A stretch of 64,000 nucleotides of DNA from Streptomyces griseoviridis (GTDB lineage Bacteria > Actinomycetota > Actinomycetes > Streptomycetales > Streptomycetaceae), in NCBI RefSeq assembly GCF_005222485.1, contig NZ_CP029078.1, forward strand, positions 806,001 to 870,000, in the 5' to 3' direction. The notes beneath the pieces were generated by a model. It was not told where the DNA came from, searched no databases, and saw nothing but the letters and a program-made list of their open reading frames with translations. The translations under genes and the position numbers were made by a program. This document shows, piece by piece, positions 1 to 9,100 of this stretch (its first letter is position 1; every line of letters begins with the position of its first letter).

Positions 1-1
1 C

Positions 2-403
2 GGGGTGCAGCCGGCCCACGCGATCGACGACCGCGATGTGGCGGACCGGCACTGGGCGGGGCGCACCGGGCGTGCCTTCGCGTACGGTGATCTGCTCGCC
101 GCCGGTGCCACCCTGGAGTTCGGCTCGGACGCGCCCGTCGCGCCGCTCGACCCGTGGGTGGGGATCGCGGCGGCGGTGCACAGGACCGGCGACGACCGGC
201 CCGCTTGGCACCCCGAGCAGCGGGTGCCGGTGCGCTCCGCGCTGGCCGCGTCGGCGTGCGGCCGGTCGCTGATCCGGGTGGGCGACCCGGCGGACCTGGT
301 GGTCGTCGACGTCGATCCGTCGGCCGCCGACGCGGGCACGCTCCGCGCGATGCCGGTGCACGGCACGCTCCTGGCCGGCCGGTGGACCCACGGACCGGGC
401 TGA
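2..403 (+). CDS. amidohydrolase family protein, C-terminal fragment (cut by window edge)
   Basis: Only the last ~133 codons lie in the window; the frame runs in from the left edge. The visible part has the QPAHAIDD motif, a GSDAPVAPLDPW segment with the late metal/catalytic Asp, and a closing beta-sandwich stretch ending GTLLAGRW. This pattern is typical of the YtcJ-like amidohydrolase-3 family, metal-dependent hydrolases of unknown or varied substrates. It ends about 120 bases before the first iron box, so it is probably the last gene outside the siderophore cluster. The family is clear, the substrate is not. Confidence 0.75.
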   Translation, partial: GVQPAHAIDDRDVADRHWAGRTGRAFAYGDLLAAGATLEFGSDAPVAPLDPWVGIAAAVHRTGDDRPAWHPEQRVPVRSALAASACGRSLIRVGDPADLVVVDVDPSAADAGTLRAMPVHGTLLAGRWTHGPG

Positions 404-421
404 CGGGCGCACCGCGCGGCC

Positions 422-446
422 GGGCGGGCGGGCGGGCGGGCGGGGG
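422..446 (+). repeat. (GGGC)n tract with G-quadruplex potential
   Basis: Six consecutive GGGC units end in a run of five G, between the amidohydrolase stop and the first iron box. Runs of three or more G separated by a single C fit the G-quadruplex rule on the + strand. The 404-647 gap otherwise contains only the iron box and the ribosome binding site of the next gene. Confidence 0.6.
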
Positions 447-520
447 CGATCTCACGTGTGCTGTCCCGATCTCATGTTTGCCGTCCGGATCTTCCGTTTC
501 CCTGGAGGCGATAAGCATGC

Positions 521-539
521 TTAGGTGAGGCTAACCTAA
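521..539. promoter_or_regulatory. iron box 1 (IdeR/DmdR1-type operator)
   Basis: TTAGGTGAGGCTAACCTAA differs at one position from the classic 19-bp actinobacterial iron box TTAGGTTAGGCTAACCTAA. It lies 109 bases before the GTG of the fused ligase/isochorismatase-like gene. The same 19-mer occurs before panD (iron box 4). Known role of such sites: Fe(II)-bound DmdR1/IdeR represses in iron-replete cells. Confidence 0.92.
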
Positions 540-647
540 GCAGCACGCCCGACCGGGAGGCCGTGCCGTGGACGAGTCGTGCCACTCGCCGCCCTCGCGC
601 CACCGGCCCCCGTGCTCCCCGGGCCATGAACGCGAGGGGACCCCACT

Positions 648-2498
648 GTGAGCACCGACGCATCCCGGCACACCACGCTCGACGGCCTGTTCCGTGCGCG
701 CGCCGAGTCGCACCCCGAACGGATCGCGCTCGTCGACGCCGCCGCCGAGCGGCGCGCCGTGAGCTGGGGCGAGCTGGCCGAGCGGGTCGAGGTCCGCGCG
801 GCCGAACTGGCCGCCGAACGGGTAGGCGGCCACCGGGTGGTCGTCCGGCTCCCGGGCTCCGCCGCGCTGTTCGAGGAGGTCCTCGCGCTCGGGCGGAGCG
901 GCGCGGTGCCGGTGGTGGTGCCGCCGGGGGTGCCCGAACCGGTGGCCCGCTCGGTGCGCCGCTTCACCCGCGCCACCGGACCGTGCGACGACGGCGGCCT
1001 CGCCCTGCTCCAGTACGCGGGCGACGGGGTGGGGGCGCCCCGCCTGGTACCGCTCGACCAGGCGGGACTGACCCGCGCGGTGCGGGACCGGGCCGATGTC
1101 CTCGGCGTCGACGAGGACACCGTCCATCTCGTCGTCAGACCCGAACTAACCGTCGGGGTACCGGGGTTGCTCGACTGGCTGGCGGTGCTGTGCGCGGGCG
1201 GCCGGCTGGTCCTGGGCGGCGGGGACGACCCGGACGACGCGTTCGGGATCGTCGCGGCCGAGCGGGTGACGCACACCGCGCTGACCGCGCCGCCCACCGC
1301 CCGGTGGACCGCGGCGGCGGCCGTCACCGCCCACGACCTCACCGCGCTGCGGACCCTGGTGGTGAGCGGCGGCGGCCTCCCCGAGCCGGTGGCGCGGCGG
1401 GTGCTGCCCGCGCTCGGCTGCGCGCTGCGGCAGGTCTTCGGCACCGCCGAGGGGCTGATCGCCCGCACCCGGCGGGAGGACGGCACGGAGGCGGCCCTGA
1501 CCGGGCGGACCCGGGCCGTCTCCGCCGACCACGAGCTGCGGGTCGTCGACCACCGGGACCGGGACGTCCCACCGGGCGCCGAGGGGCAGTTGCTCAGCCG
1601 CGGCCCCGACACGGTCCCCCGCTACTGGCGCTCCCCCGAGCACGACACCCGGCACTTCACGACCGACGGCTTCCACCGCACCGGGGCGGTCGCGAGGACG
1701 ACGGACACCGGCCACCTGGTCGTCGTCCGGGGTCCTGAGCCGGCGGGCGGCCCGGCCGAGGCCGCCCGGGTGGTCCGCCGGCTCCCCGCGCCGCGCGGCC
1801 GGGCCACCCGGCCGCACCGTCCAGAAGGGCAGACCGAGATGCCGCCTCCGATGTTCCCGTACGTCATGCCCGCCCCCGCGATGCTGCCCGCCGACCGGAC
1901 GGGGTGGACCCTCGACGCCGGCCGGGCCGCGCTGGTGGTCCTCAATCTGCAGAACCGGTTCGTGCGCGCCCTCGCACAGGAGGCCGCGCCGGTCGACGAA
2001 CTCCTCGCCAACGCCTGCCGGTTGATCGACCGCGCGCGGGCCGCCGGGGTGCCGGTCATCCACTCGGTGCCGGCCGGGGTGCGGCGGGCCGGCGGGCGCG
2101 GTCCGGTGCCGTACGCCCGGCTTCTGGCCCCCTCGGCGGGCGAGGACGCCGAGGCGTTCGTGGCGCGGGTGGAGCCGCTGGCCGGCGACACCGTGCTCAC
2201 GGCCCGCAAGTACAGCGCCTTCGCGCGGACCCGACTGGACGGCCGGTTACGGGAGTTGGAGCGCGACCAGGTGGTCGTCGTCGGGCTGCACGCCCGCGCG
2301 GGCGTGCTGATGACGGCCGCCGACGCCTGGGTGCGGGACCTGGAGGCGTTCGTGGTCGCCGACGCGGTGGCCGACGTGACGGCCGGCCATCACGAGTTCA
2401 CGCTGGAGTGGGTGGCGGACACCTGCGGCGCGGTGACCGCGACGGACCGGGTGGCGGCGGCGTTCGACGCCGACCGGGCGGCGGCCGAGGCGGTCTGA
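648..2498 (+). CDS. fused DHB-AMP-ligase-like / isochorismatase-like protein with degraded active sites
   Basis: One open frame of 616 codons; GTG start with GAGGGG upstream. Residues 1-375 resemble EntE/DhbE but are shortened. The A3 P-loop is replaced by QYAGDGVGAPRL, A7 reads FHRTGA instead of YRTGD, and the C-terminal A8-A10 subdomain is missing. From about residue 398 (MPPPMFPYVMPAPAMLP) the protein is EntB/PhzD-like without a carrier domain. Here the catalytic Asp of DMQ is Asn (LNLQNRF), the Lys of TKWRYSAF is Ala (TARKYSAF), and the usual Cys loop reads HARAGVLMTA. A second start with AGAAGG at ATG 1839 could yield the isochorismatase-like part alone. An iron box and intact frame argue for expression, but neither half looks enzymatically competent. 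Role unknown: scaffold, regulator or relic. Confidence 0.8.
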   Translation: MSTDASRHTTLDGLFRARAESHPERIALVDAAAERRAVSWGELAERVEVRAAELAAERVGGHRVVVRLPGSAALFEEVLALGRSGAVPVVVPPGVPEPVARSVRRFTRATGPCDDGGLALLQYAGDGVGAPRLVPLDQAGLTRAVRDRADVLGVDEDTVHLVVRPELTVGVPGLLDWLAVLCAGGRLVLGGGDDPDDAFGIVAAERVTHTALTAPPTARWTAAAAVTAHDLTALRTLVVSGGGLPEPVARRVLPALGCALRQVFGTAEGLIARTRREDGTEAALTGRTRAVSADHELRVVDHRDRDVPPGAEGQLLSRGPDTVPRYWRSPEHDTRHFTTDGFHRTGAVARTTDTGHLVVVRGPEPAGGPAEAARVVRRLPAPRGRATRPHRPEGQTEMPPPMFPYVMPAPAMLPADRTGWTLDAGRAALVVLNLQNRFVRALAQEAAPVDELLANACRLIDRARAAGVPVIHSVPAGVRRAGGRGPVPYARLLAPSAGEDAEAFVARVEPLAGDTVLTARKYSAFARTRLDGRLRELERDQVVVVGLHARAGVLMTAADAWVRDLEAFVVADAVADVTAGHHEFTLEWVADTCGAVTATDRVAAAFDADRAAAEAV

Positions 2499-2529
2499 CG
2501 GGCCGCCACCCGCTCCAGGCGGCGCGTGG

Positions 2530-3855
2530 TCAGACGGCGGCCACGCGCCGGGACACCAGCGACCGGTGGATCTCGCCGGCCCGGATCGCGGTCGTCGACA
2601 GCAGCGACGAGGTCAGCCCGTGGGTGTGCTCGGTGCTGCCCTGGAGGTAGATCCCCGCGGTCACGTCGGGAGCGGTCTCCACCCGGTGGTCGCGGCTGAC
2701 CCGCAGCGCGTCCCCGTCGTCGCGCAGACACACCTTGGCGGCCTCGCCGAGCAGCGTGCCGAGGTCGCGCGGCCGGTATCCGGTCGCGTGCACCAGCACG
2801 TCGGCGTCGAGGACCTGCTGCTCGCCGGTGGGCAGGAACTCGACGGCGATGCCCAGCGATCCGTCCGGGCGCCCCGCGACGTCCCTGATCCGGGAGACGT
2901 TGAGGAACCGCAGCCGCTCCCGGCCCGCGACCTTCTCCTGGTAGGCGGTGGCGTACAGGGCCTCGATCAACTCCATGTCGACGACCGAGTAGTTGGTGGA
3001 GCGGTGGTAGTCGAAGAGGGACTGCTTCACCTCGGAGGGCGCCCCGAAGTAGACGTCCACCGCCTCCGGGTCGAAGATCCGGTTGGCGAACGGGCTGTCG
3101 TCGGCAGGGGTGTAGCCGTACTTGGCGAACACCGCGCAGACCTCCGCGTCCGGGAAGGAGCGGTGCAGATAGTCGACGGTCTCCGCGGCGCTCTGCCCGG
3201 CGCCCAGGACGACCGCCCGGCGCACCGGGGCGCCGGAGGCGGTGAGTTCGGCGACCTTCGGCAGTAACTGGCTGTTGTGCCAGACACGTTCGGTGAGGTC
3301 GACGCCGGGCGGCACATGGGGTTCGAGGCCGACGGCCACGCTGATGTCGCGGGCCCGGTAGGTCACCGTCCGTCCTGGGCGTCCCGGGTCGCGGCAGACG
3401 ACGTCGAAGTGGGCGATGGCACCGGAGTCGTCGCGCACCGGGTCGACGGCGGTCACCACGTGGTCGTAGGCGGTGAGGTGGCCGACGCGTTCGGCGGCCC
3501 ACTCGAAGTACTCGTGGAACTCGACACGCAGCGGGAACAGCGTCTTCTGGTTCAGGAAGTCGATCAGCCGCCCGCGTTCACGCAGGAAGCACAGGAAGCT
3601 GAAGTCGCTGGCCGGATCGCGCAGGGTCACCAGGTCCTTCAGGAACGACACCTGCATGGTGGCGTCGTCGATCAGCATGCCCCGGTGCCAGCCGAAGCTC
3701 GACTGGCGTTCGAGAAAGAGGGCATTGAGTCGTTCGTCCGGTGGAAGCCGCGCGTTGTGCTCGTCGATCGCGATGGCCAGCGCCAGATTTGACGGTCCGA
3801 AACCTATTCCGAGGACGTCGTAGGTGGTGTCAGTTCCCTTGAGCGGTGACTTCAC
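2530..3855 (-). CDS. L-ornithine N5-monooxygenase
   Basis: Flavin-dependent N-hydroxylating monooxygenase (SidA/PvdA/CchB family) expected to convert L-ornithine to N5-hydroxyornithine with NADPH and O2 in the cytoplasm, making the hydroxamate precursor. 441 aa, normal length. The FAD motif GIGFGPSN lies near residue 16, the NADPH-binding motif VLGAGQSAAE in the middle, and the family's ATGY motif (VHATGYRP) near the C terminus. The GTG at 3855 was chosen because GGAGG precedes it and the FAD motif follows directly; the frame runs further upstream but into the iron box. It is transcribed divergently from the formyltransferase that uses its product, sharing iron box 2. Its product should be activated by the second module of the largest NRPS. 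Confidence 0.93.
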   Translation of the reverse strand: MKSPLKGTDTTYDVLGIGFGPSNLALAIAIDEHNARLPPDERLNALFLERQSSFGWHRGMLIDDATMQVSFLKDLVTLRDPASDFSFLCFLRERGRLIDFLNQKTLFPLRVEFHEYFEWAAERVGHLTAYDHVVTAVDPVRDDSGAIAHFDVVCRDPGRPGRTVTYRARDISVAVGLEPHVPPGVDLTERVWHNSQLLPKVAELTASGAPVRRAVVLGAGQSAAETVDYLHRSFPDAEVCAVFAKYGYTPADDSPFANRIFDPEAVDVYFGAPSEVKQSLFDYHRSTNYSVVDMELIEALYATAYQEKVAGRERLRFLNVSRIRDVAGRPDGSLGIAVEFLPTGEQQVLDADVLVHATGYRPRDLGTLLGEAAKVCLRDDGDALRVSRDHRVETAPDVTAGIYLQGSTEHTHGLTSSLLSTTAIRAGEIHRSLVSRRVAAV

Positions 3856-3891
3856 CGTGGCATCGCCTCCCTCAGGCAGCCACATGTTAGA

Positions 3892-3910
3892 TAAGGTTAG
3901 CCTTACCTTG
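3892..3910. promoter_or_regulatory. iron box 2 in the monooxygenase/formyltransferase divergent promoter
   Basis: TAAGGTTAGCCTTACCTTG, a near-palindrome matching the iron-box consensus at about 15 of 19 positions. It lies 37 bases from the monooxygenase GTG and 29 bases from the formyltransferase ATG, so one site can control both directions. Confidence 0.88.
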
Positions 3911-3938
3911 CAATGGAGCAGCCGGAGGGGAGAACCGC

Positions 3939-4892
3939 ATGCGCGTCGCCATGTTCGGCTATCAGACCTGGGGCCATCGCACACTCCAGGCCCTGCTGGA
4001 CTCGGACCACGAGGTCGTCCTCGTCGTCACGCACCCGAGGAGCGACCACGCCTACGAGAAGATCTGGGACGACAGCGTCGCCGAACTCGCCGAGAAGAAC
4101 GACGTTCCCGTCCTCCTGCGCAACCGCCCCGACGACCCCGAACTCCTGGCCGCGCTACGGGAGTCGGCGCCGGACCTCATCGTCGCCAACAACTGGCGCA
4201 CCTGGCTGCCGCCCGAGCTGTTCGACCTGCCCCCGCACGGCACGCTCAACATCCATGACTCACTGCTGCCGTCGTACGCGGGCTTCTCGCCGATCATCTG
4301 GGCGCTCATCAACAACGAGCCGCGGGTCGGGGTGACCGCGCACCGGATGAACGCCGAACTCGACGCCGGGGACATCCTGACGCAGCGCTCGGTGGCGGTG
4401 GGCCCGGCCGACACCGCGACCGACCTCTTCCACCGCACGGTCGACCTCATCACGCCGATCGTGCGCGAGTCGCTCGACCTGATCGCCTCCGGCCGGGACG
4501 CCGGGCAGTGGCAGCCGCAGGACCGGAGCAGGGCCAGCTTCTTCCACAAGCGGTCCGCCGAGGACAGCCGGATCGACTGGAGCTGGCCGGCGGAGCGTCT
4601 CGAACGGCTGGTGCGGGCCCAGTCGGACCCGTATCCGAACGCGTACGCCTTCCACCGGGGCGAGCGCCTCAGGATCGTGGCAGCCGGGGTCTCCGAGGGG
4701 CTGTACGGCGGCACTCCGGGCCGGATCTTCATCCGCGAGGGCGACGGCGTGGTCGTGGTGGCGGGACCGGAGGCGCACAGCGGCACCGGCCGGGGGCTGC
4801 TGGTCAGGCGGGTGCGCACCGAGGACGGTACCGAGCTGGCCGCCGCGGACTACTTCAGGACGATGGGCGGCTATCTCACGTCCCGCCCCTGA
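3939..4892 (+). CDS. N5-hydroxyornithine formyltransferase
   Basis: Methionyl-tRNA-formyltransferase-fold enzyme of the CchA type. It transfers formyl from N10-formyltetrahydrofolate to N5-hydroxyornithine, giving N5-formyl-N5-hydroxyornithine (hfOrn), a hydroxamate ligand. 317 aa. The catalytic Asn-His-Asp set is visible as N104 and H106 (NIHDSLLP) and D142 (LDAGD), with the spacing seen in E. coli Fmt. A C-terminal Fmt-like domain follows from about residue 205. It is not the housekeeping fmt: it sits in an iron-regulated cluster, divergent from the ornithine monooxygenase, and an hfOrn-coding NRPS module is present downstream. A perfect hairpin follows the stop. Confidence 0.92.
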   Translation: MRVAMFGYQTWGHRTLQALLDSDHEVVLVVTHPRSDHAYEKIWDDSVAELAEKNDVPVLLRNRPDDPELLAALRESAPDLIVANNWRTWLPPELFDLPPHGTLNIHDSLLPSYAGFSPIIWALINNEPRVGVTAHRMNAELDAGDILTQRSVAVGPADTATDLFHRTVDLITPIVRESLDLIASGRDAGQWQPQDRSRASFFHKRSAEDSRIDWSWPAERLERLVRAQSDPYPNAYAFHRGERLRIVAAGVSEGLYGGTPGRIFIREGDGVVVVAGPEAHSGTGRGLLVRRVRTEDGTELAAADYFRTMGGYLTSRP

Positions 4893-4909
4893 GCGAGACC
4901 GTGCCGATG

Positions 4910-4935
4910 GGGCGCCCCTCTTCCGAGGGGCGCCC
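4910..4935 (+). terminator. intrinsic terminator after the formyltransferase
   Basis: GGGCGCCCCTC, loop TTCC, GAGGGGCGCCC: a perfect 11-bp stem with a 4-base loop, 17 bases after the stop codon. There is no T-tract, as is usual in Streptomyces. Confidence 0.8.
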
Positions 4936-5000
4936 AACTCGCCTGCTCTGAGGGGTGGTTGATGTCTCATCAACCACGACGAGGGATCGGAACGCATTGC

Positions 5001-5019
5001 TAAGGCAAGCCTAACCTTG
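5001..5019. promoter_or_regulatory. iron box 3 upstream of the siderophore receptor
   Basis: TAAGGCAAGCCTAACCTTG matches the iron-box consensus at about 14 of 19 positions, 57 bases before the lipoprotein start codon. It is weaker than boxes 1, 4 and 5. Confidence 0.8.
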
Positions 5020-5076
5020 CTTTACTGTCGGCCACACGCTTCCTCCCCGTACCTGGCGAAAAAGGGATGCACTGCC

Positions 5077-6093
5077 ATGTCGAGACCGCTCCGCACGACC
5101 CTTCTCACCGTGACCCTGCTGGCCGGGCTGGCGGCCTGCGGTTCCGTCAAGGACGACTCCGACACCGGCTCCGCTGCCGAGTCCGCGACCACGGGCGGCT
5201 CCTCCGCGTTCCCCGTCACCATCACGCACAAGTTCGGTGACACGAAGCTCACTTCGCCGCCGAAGCGGGTCGTGGTGGTCGGCAACGGCGGCACCGACGA
5301 CGTCGACGCGCTCTACGCCCTCGGCGTCACCCCGATCGCCGTCACCAAGGACTCCCTCAGCTCCCACGGGATCTACCCGTGGCTGAAGGACCGGATCGAC
5401 ACCCGCGAGACGAAGCTGATCGACACCCTGGGCGGCATCGACTTCGAGCAGATCGCCTCCCTCCAGCCCGATCTGATCCTCGCCACCTCGGACTTCACCC
5501 TCGACAAGGACTACAAGAAGCTCTCCGCGGTCGCCCCGACCATCGGCTACGCCACCGCCTGGGGCCGGCAGTCCTGGCAGGAGCACGTGCAGGTGGTCGG
5601 CAAGGCGGTCGGCAAAAAGGCGCGGGCCGAGAAGCTCATCAAGGACACCGAGGCCGGCATCGCCGCCGTCAGGACCGAGCACGCCGGGCTGGACGGCAGG
5701 ACCTACAGCCTCTCCATCGGCAACACCCCGGCGAAGATCTACACCATCGCCTCCGAGACGGACTTCGCGGCCAAGCTGATGAGCGAACTCGGCCTCGGCC
5801 TGACCCCGTCGGTCAAGAACATCAAGACCGTCAACGGCAGCCCGACCGGCGAACTCTCCTTCGAGCAGCTCGACCGGCTCGACGCGGACCTGGTGGTCAT
5901 CGCCTTCACCACCAAGGACCTCCAGAAGGCCTTCGAGGCGAGCACGCTGGTGAAGAACATGGCCGCGGTGAAGAAGGGCGACTACGTCGTCACCGACGTG
6001 GAGACGATCAGCCAGCTGCGCAGCCCCTCGGTGCTCGGCATCCCCTGGGCGCTGGACAACCTGGAGGCCGGCTTCGCCAAGCTCGACAACTGA
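5077..6093 (+). CDS. ferric-siderophore ABC transporter substrate-binding lipoprotein
   Basis: 338 aa. Signal peptide with lipobox LAACG around residues 18-22, so it should be lipid-anchored to the outer face of the membrane. The mature part is a FhuD/FepB-like periplasmic-binding-protein-2 fold with the typical opening PKRVVVVGNGGTDDVDALYALGVTPIAV and the later GIDFEQIASLQPDLIL segment. ATG 5077 is preceded by AAAGGGA and gives a proper signal peptide; an upstream in-frame start would not. It probably binds the Fe complex of the siderophore made here and passes it to the FecCD permeases encoded 25 kb away at the other end of the cluster. Confidence 0.9.
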   Translation: MSRPLRTTLLTVTLLAGLAACGSVKDDSDTGSAAESATTGGSSAFPVTITHKFGDTKLTSPPKRVVVVGNGGTDDVDALYALGVTPIAVTKDSLSSHGIYPWLKDRIDTRETKLIDTLGGIDFEQIASLQPDLILATSDFTLDKDYKKLSAVAPTIGYATAWGRQSWQEHVQVVGKAVGKKARAEKLIKDTEAGIAAVRTEHAGLDGRTYSLSIGNTPAKIYTIASETDFAAKLMSELGLGLTPSVKNIKTVNGSPTGELSFEQLDRLDADLVVIAFTTKDLQKAFEASTLVKNMAAVKKGDYVVTDVETISQLRSPSVLGIPWALDNLEAGFAKLDN

Positions 6094-6111
6094 TCCCCCC
6101 ACGGGCGACCG

Positions 6112-6148
6112 GCGGGCGGCGGGGCGCGTGGTGCGCCCCGCCGCCCGC
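6112..6148. terminator. bidirectional terminator between receptor gene and last NRPS gene
   Basis: A perfect 16-bp GC-rich inverted repeat with a 5-base loop (GTGGT) lies between two convergent genes and can end both transcripts. Confidence 0.85.
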
Positions 6149-6155
6149 GTGCCGC

Positions 6156-9100
6156 TCAGCTCCCGCCGAGCGCCGAGTCGACCTCGTCGGCCGACATCGC
6201 CTCGATCTCCAGCTGGATGGCGGCGACCTGTTCCAGCCGCCCCGGAGTCTCCTCCTCGGCGGCCAGCCGCTTGGCCATGCCGCCCGCGGTGAGGGTCGCG
6301 AACAGCGCCCGCACCGACACCTCGGAGGTGTCGAGCGCCGCACGCAGCCGGCTGACGATCACCGTGGCCAGCACGGAGTCGCCGCCCAGCGCGAAGAACC
6401 CGTCGTCGAGCCCCACCCGGTCGACGCCGAGCACCCGCGCCCAGGTGGCGGCCACCACCGTCTCCAACGCCGACCCCGGAGGCCGCTGTTCGGCCTCCTC
6501 ACAGGGCCGCGCCTCCAACAGCGCGGCGACCGCGCGCCGGTCCAGCTTGCCGTTGGAGGTCAGCGGCAGCTCACGGGCGACGACGACCCGGGAGGGCACC
6601 ATGTGCGGGGGCAGCACGGTCCGCGCCCACTCACGCACACCGTCCTCGGTGACAGCCTCGGCGGCGACCGCGACGGCCAGTTGGACGCCCCGCGCCCGGG
6701 TGAGCCCGGCCACCGCGCGCCGCACCGCGGGGTGCCCGGCGAGAGCCGCCTCCACCTCACCCAACTCGATCCGGAAACCGCGCAGTTTGACCTGGTGGTC
6801 ACGGCGGCCGAGGAACTCGAGGGTGCCGTCGGGCCAGTACCTGGCCAGGTCCCCGGTGCGGTACCAGCGCACGCCCGCCGCCTCGGTGAACCTCTCGGCG
6901 GTGCGCTCCGGATCGCCCCGGTAGCCGAGCGCGACCCCCGCACCGCCGATCCACAGCTCGCCCGGCACCCAGTCGGGGCGGTCCCGGCCGTGGCCGTCGA
7001 CGACCCGGCAGCGGACCCCGCGCAGCGGGGTGCCGTAGGGCACCGCCCGCCAGTGCGCCGGCACCTGGGCGTCGCGCACCTCGCAGACGGTGGAGTGGAT
7101 GGCGGTCTCGGTGGTGCCGCCGAGACCGACGAACCGGCAGCCGGGCGCCCGCCTCGCGAGCCGGCCGGGCAGGTCGGTGCCCACCCAGTCACCGCCGAGC
7201 AACACCAGGCGCAGCGGCGCGAGTTCGCCCTCTGCTGTGGCGAGGAGCAGCGTGTCGAGCAGCGGGGGCGCGCAGTTGAGGACCGTGACGCGGTGGGCGC
7301 GCACCAGGTCGGCCCACTGCCCGGCCTCCCGCCGGTCGGCCTCGTCGACCAGCACGACGGCGCCGCCCGCGCTCAGCAGCCCGAACACGTCGTACACGGA
7401 GAGGTCGAAGTCGAGGGCGGAGACGGCGAGGCAGCGGTCGTCCGCGCCCACTCCGTACCGTTCGTCGAGGTCGTCGACGGTGTTCATGGCCGCCCGGTGG
7501 GGCACCTCGACGCCCTTGGGCTCGCCGGTGGAGCCGGAGGTGAACAGCACGTAGGCGGGCTGCTCCGGGTCGACCCGCAGGGGTGCGGGCAGCGGTTCGG
7601 CGCGCACCGCGTCGGCGACGGCGAGGGCGTCGACGCCGTCGAGGGGGCGACCGTCGGTCAGCGCCAGCCGGAAGCCGGCCGTGCGGCGGATGCGGTCGCG
7701 GCGGGCGGCGGGCTGGTCGACGCCGAGCGGGACGTAGGCGGCGCCCGCCGCGAGCACGCCGAGTACGGCCACGATCTGGTCCCGGCCCTTGGGCAGGCTG
7801 ACCGCGACGGTGTCGCCGGGGCGGGTGCCGCGGGCGACGAGCGCACCGGCCGTGCGCAGCGCCAGCGCCGCCAACTCGCCGTAGCTCAGCGCGCCTTCGT
7901 CGCCCCACAGCAGGGCGGGCACGTCCGGCCGCTGGGCCGCGTGGGTGAAGAAGCCCTCGTGCAGCAGCCGTTGAGGGTGCGGGGTGCCGGTGGCGTTGAC
8001 CGTCGCGCGCCGTGCCGTCTGCGCCTCGGGCAGCAGCGCGGGGACGGGCTGTTCCCACACCGTGTCGTCGGTGCCGAGCCGGGTGACGAGGCCGTGGAAG
8101 GCGGCGAACATGGCGTCGACGAGTGTGTCGGGGAACGCGTCCTCGCGGACGTCCCAGTTGACGAGGAGACCGCCGTCGACCTCGGTCACCTGTGCGTCGA
8201 GCAGCACCTGCGGGCCCTGCGAGACGATCCAGGCGGGTCGGCCGAAGGACCGGGTGACGCCCGTGTCGAACAGCTCGCCCAGGTTGAGGGCGCTGGTGAA
8301 CACGACGGGCGCCAGGACCTGTTCACCGTGGTGGCGGGTGAGGTCGCGCAGCACCTCGACGCCCGAGTAGTCGGCGTGCGCCGCGTCGGTGTGCATCCGG
8401 TCCTGGAGGCGCCTGGCGTGCTCGGTGAAGGTCGCGCGCTCGGTGAGGTCGACGTCGAGGAGCACGGAGCTGGTGAAGTCGCCCACCAGCAGGTCTACAT
8501 CGGGGTGGGAGCCCCTGCGGTCGAACATCGGGACGTTCAGCAGGAAGCGCTGCTGTCCGCTCCAGGCCGCGAGCACTTCGGCGAAGGCGGTCGCGACGGC
8601 CATGGCGGGGGTGAGCCCGTGCCGGTGGGCGCGGTCCGCGAGCCGCCGCTTCTCCTCGGGCGGCAGCCAGTGGTGGCGCCGGGTGACCCGGGTGGGGTCG
8701 GCGCGCTCGGCCTCGGGGACGAGCGGGAGTTCGGGCGCGGTGGGCAGCTCGGGCACCCGCCTCGCCCACCAGTCACGCGACTGCTCCCGGCTCAGGCGCC
8801 GCACCTCGCGGCGTTCGGCGAGGTACTCCGGGTAGCTGGTGCGGATCGCGGGCAGCGGTGTCTCGGGGTGGAGGTAGAGCGCGGCGAGGTCGGAGAGGAG
8901 CACCCGGTAGCTGAGCGCGTCGGCGGCCAGCATGTCGACGTCGACGTGCAGCCGGGTGGCGCCGCCGGGCAGCAGGGACAGCCGCACCCGGGACACCTCG
9001 CCCGCGGCGACGTCGAGGCGGGCGTGCGAGGCGGTGTGCCTGATCTCCTCCAGGCGGGCCGCGGCCGTCGTCGCGTCGAGGTCCCGCAGATCGTGGACGA

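Noticed and set aside
1839..2498. Active isochorismatase (EntB)
   Set aside because: The catalytic Asp and Lys of the family are replaced (LNLQ, TARKYSAF) and the Cys loop is changed; no aryl carrier domain follows.
3939..4892. Housekeeping methionyl-tRNA formyltransferase
   Set aside because: It is divergent from ornithine monooxygenase over an iron box and is not next to def or priA; an hfOrn-coding NRPS module is in the same cluster.
6156..6400. Thioesterase domain at the end of NRPS 4
   Set aside because: After the PCP motif LGGDSVLA only about 60 residues remain, with no GxSxG motif; the tail is docking-like.
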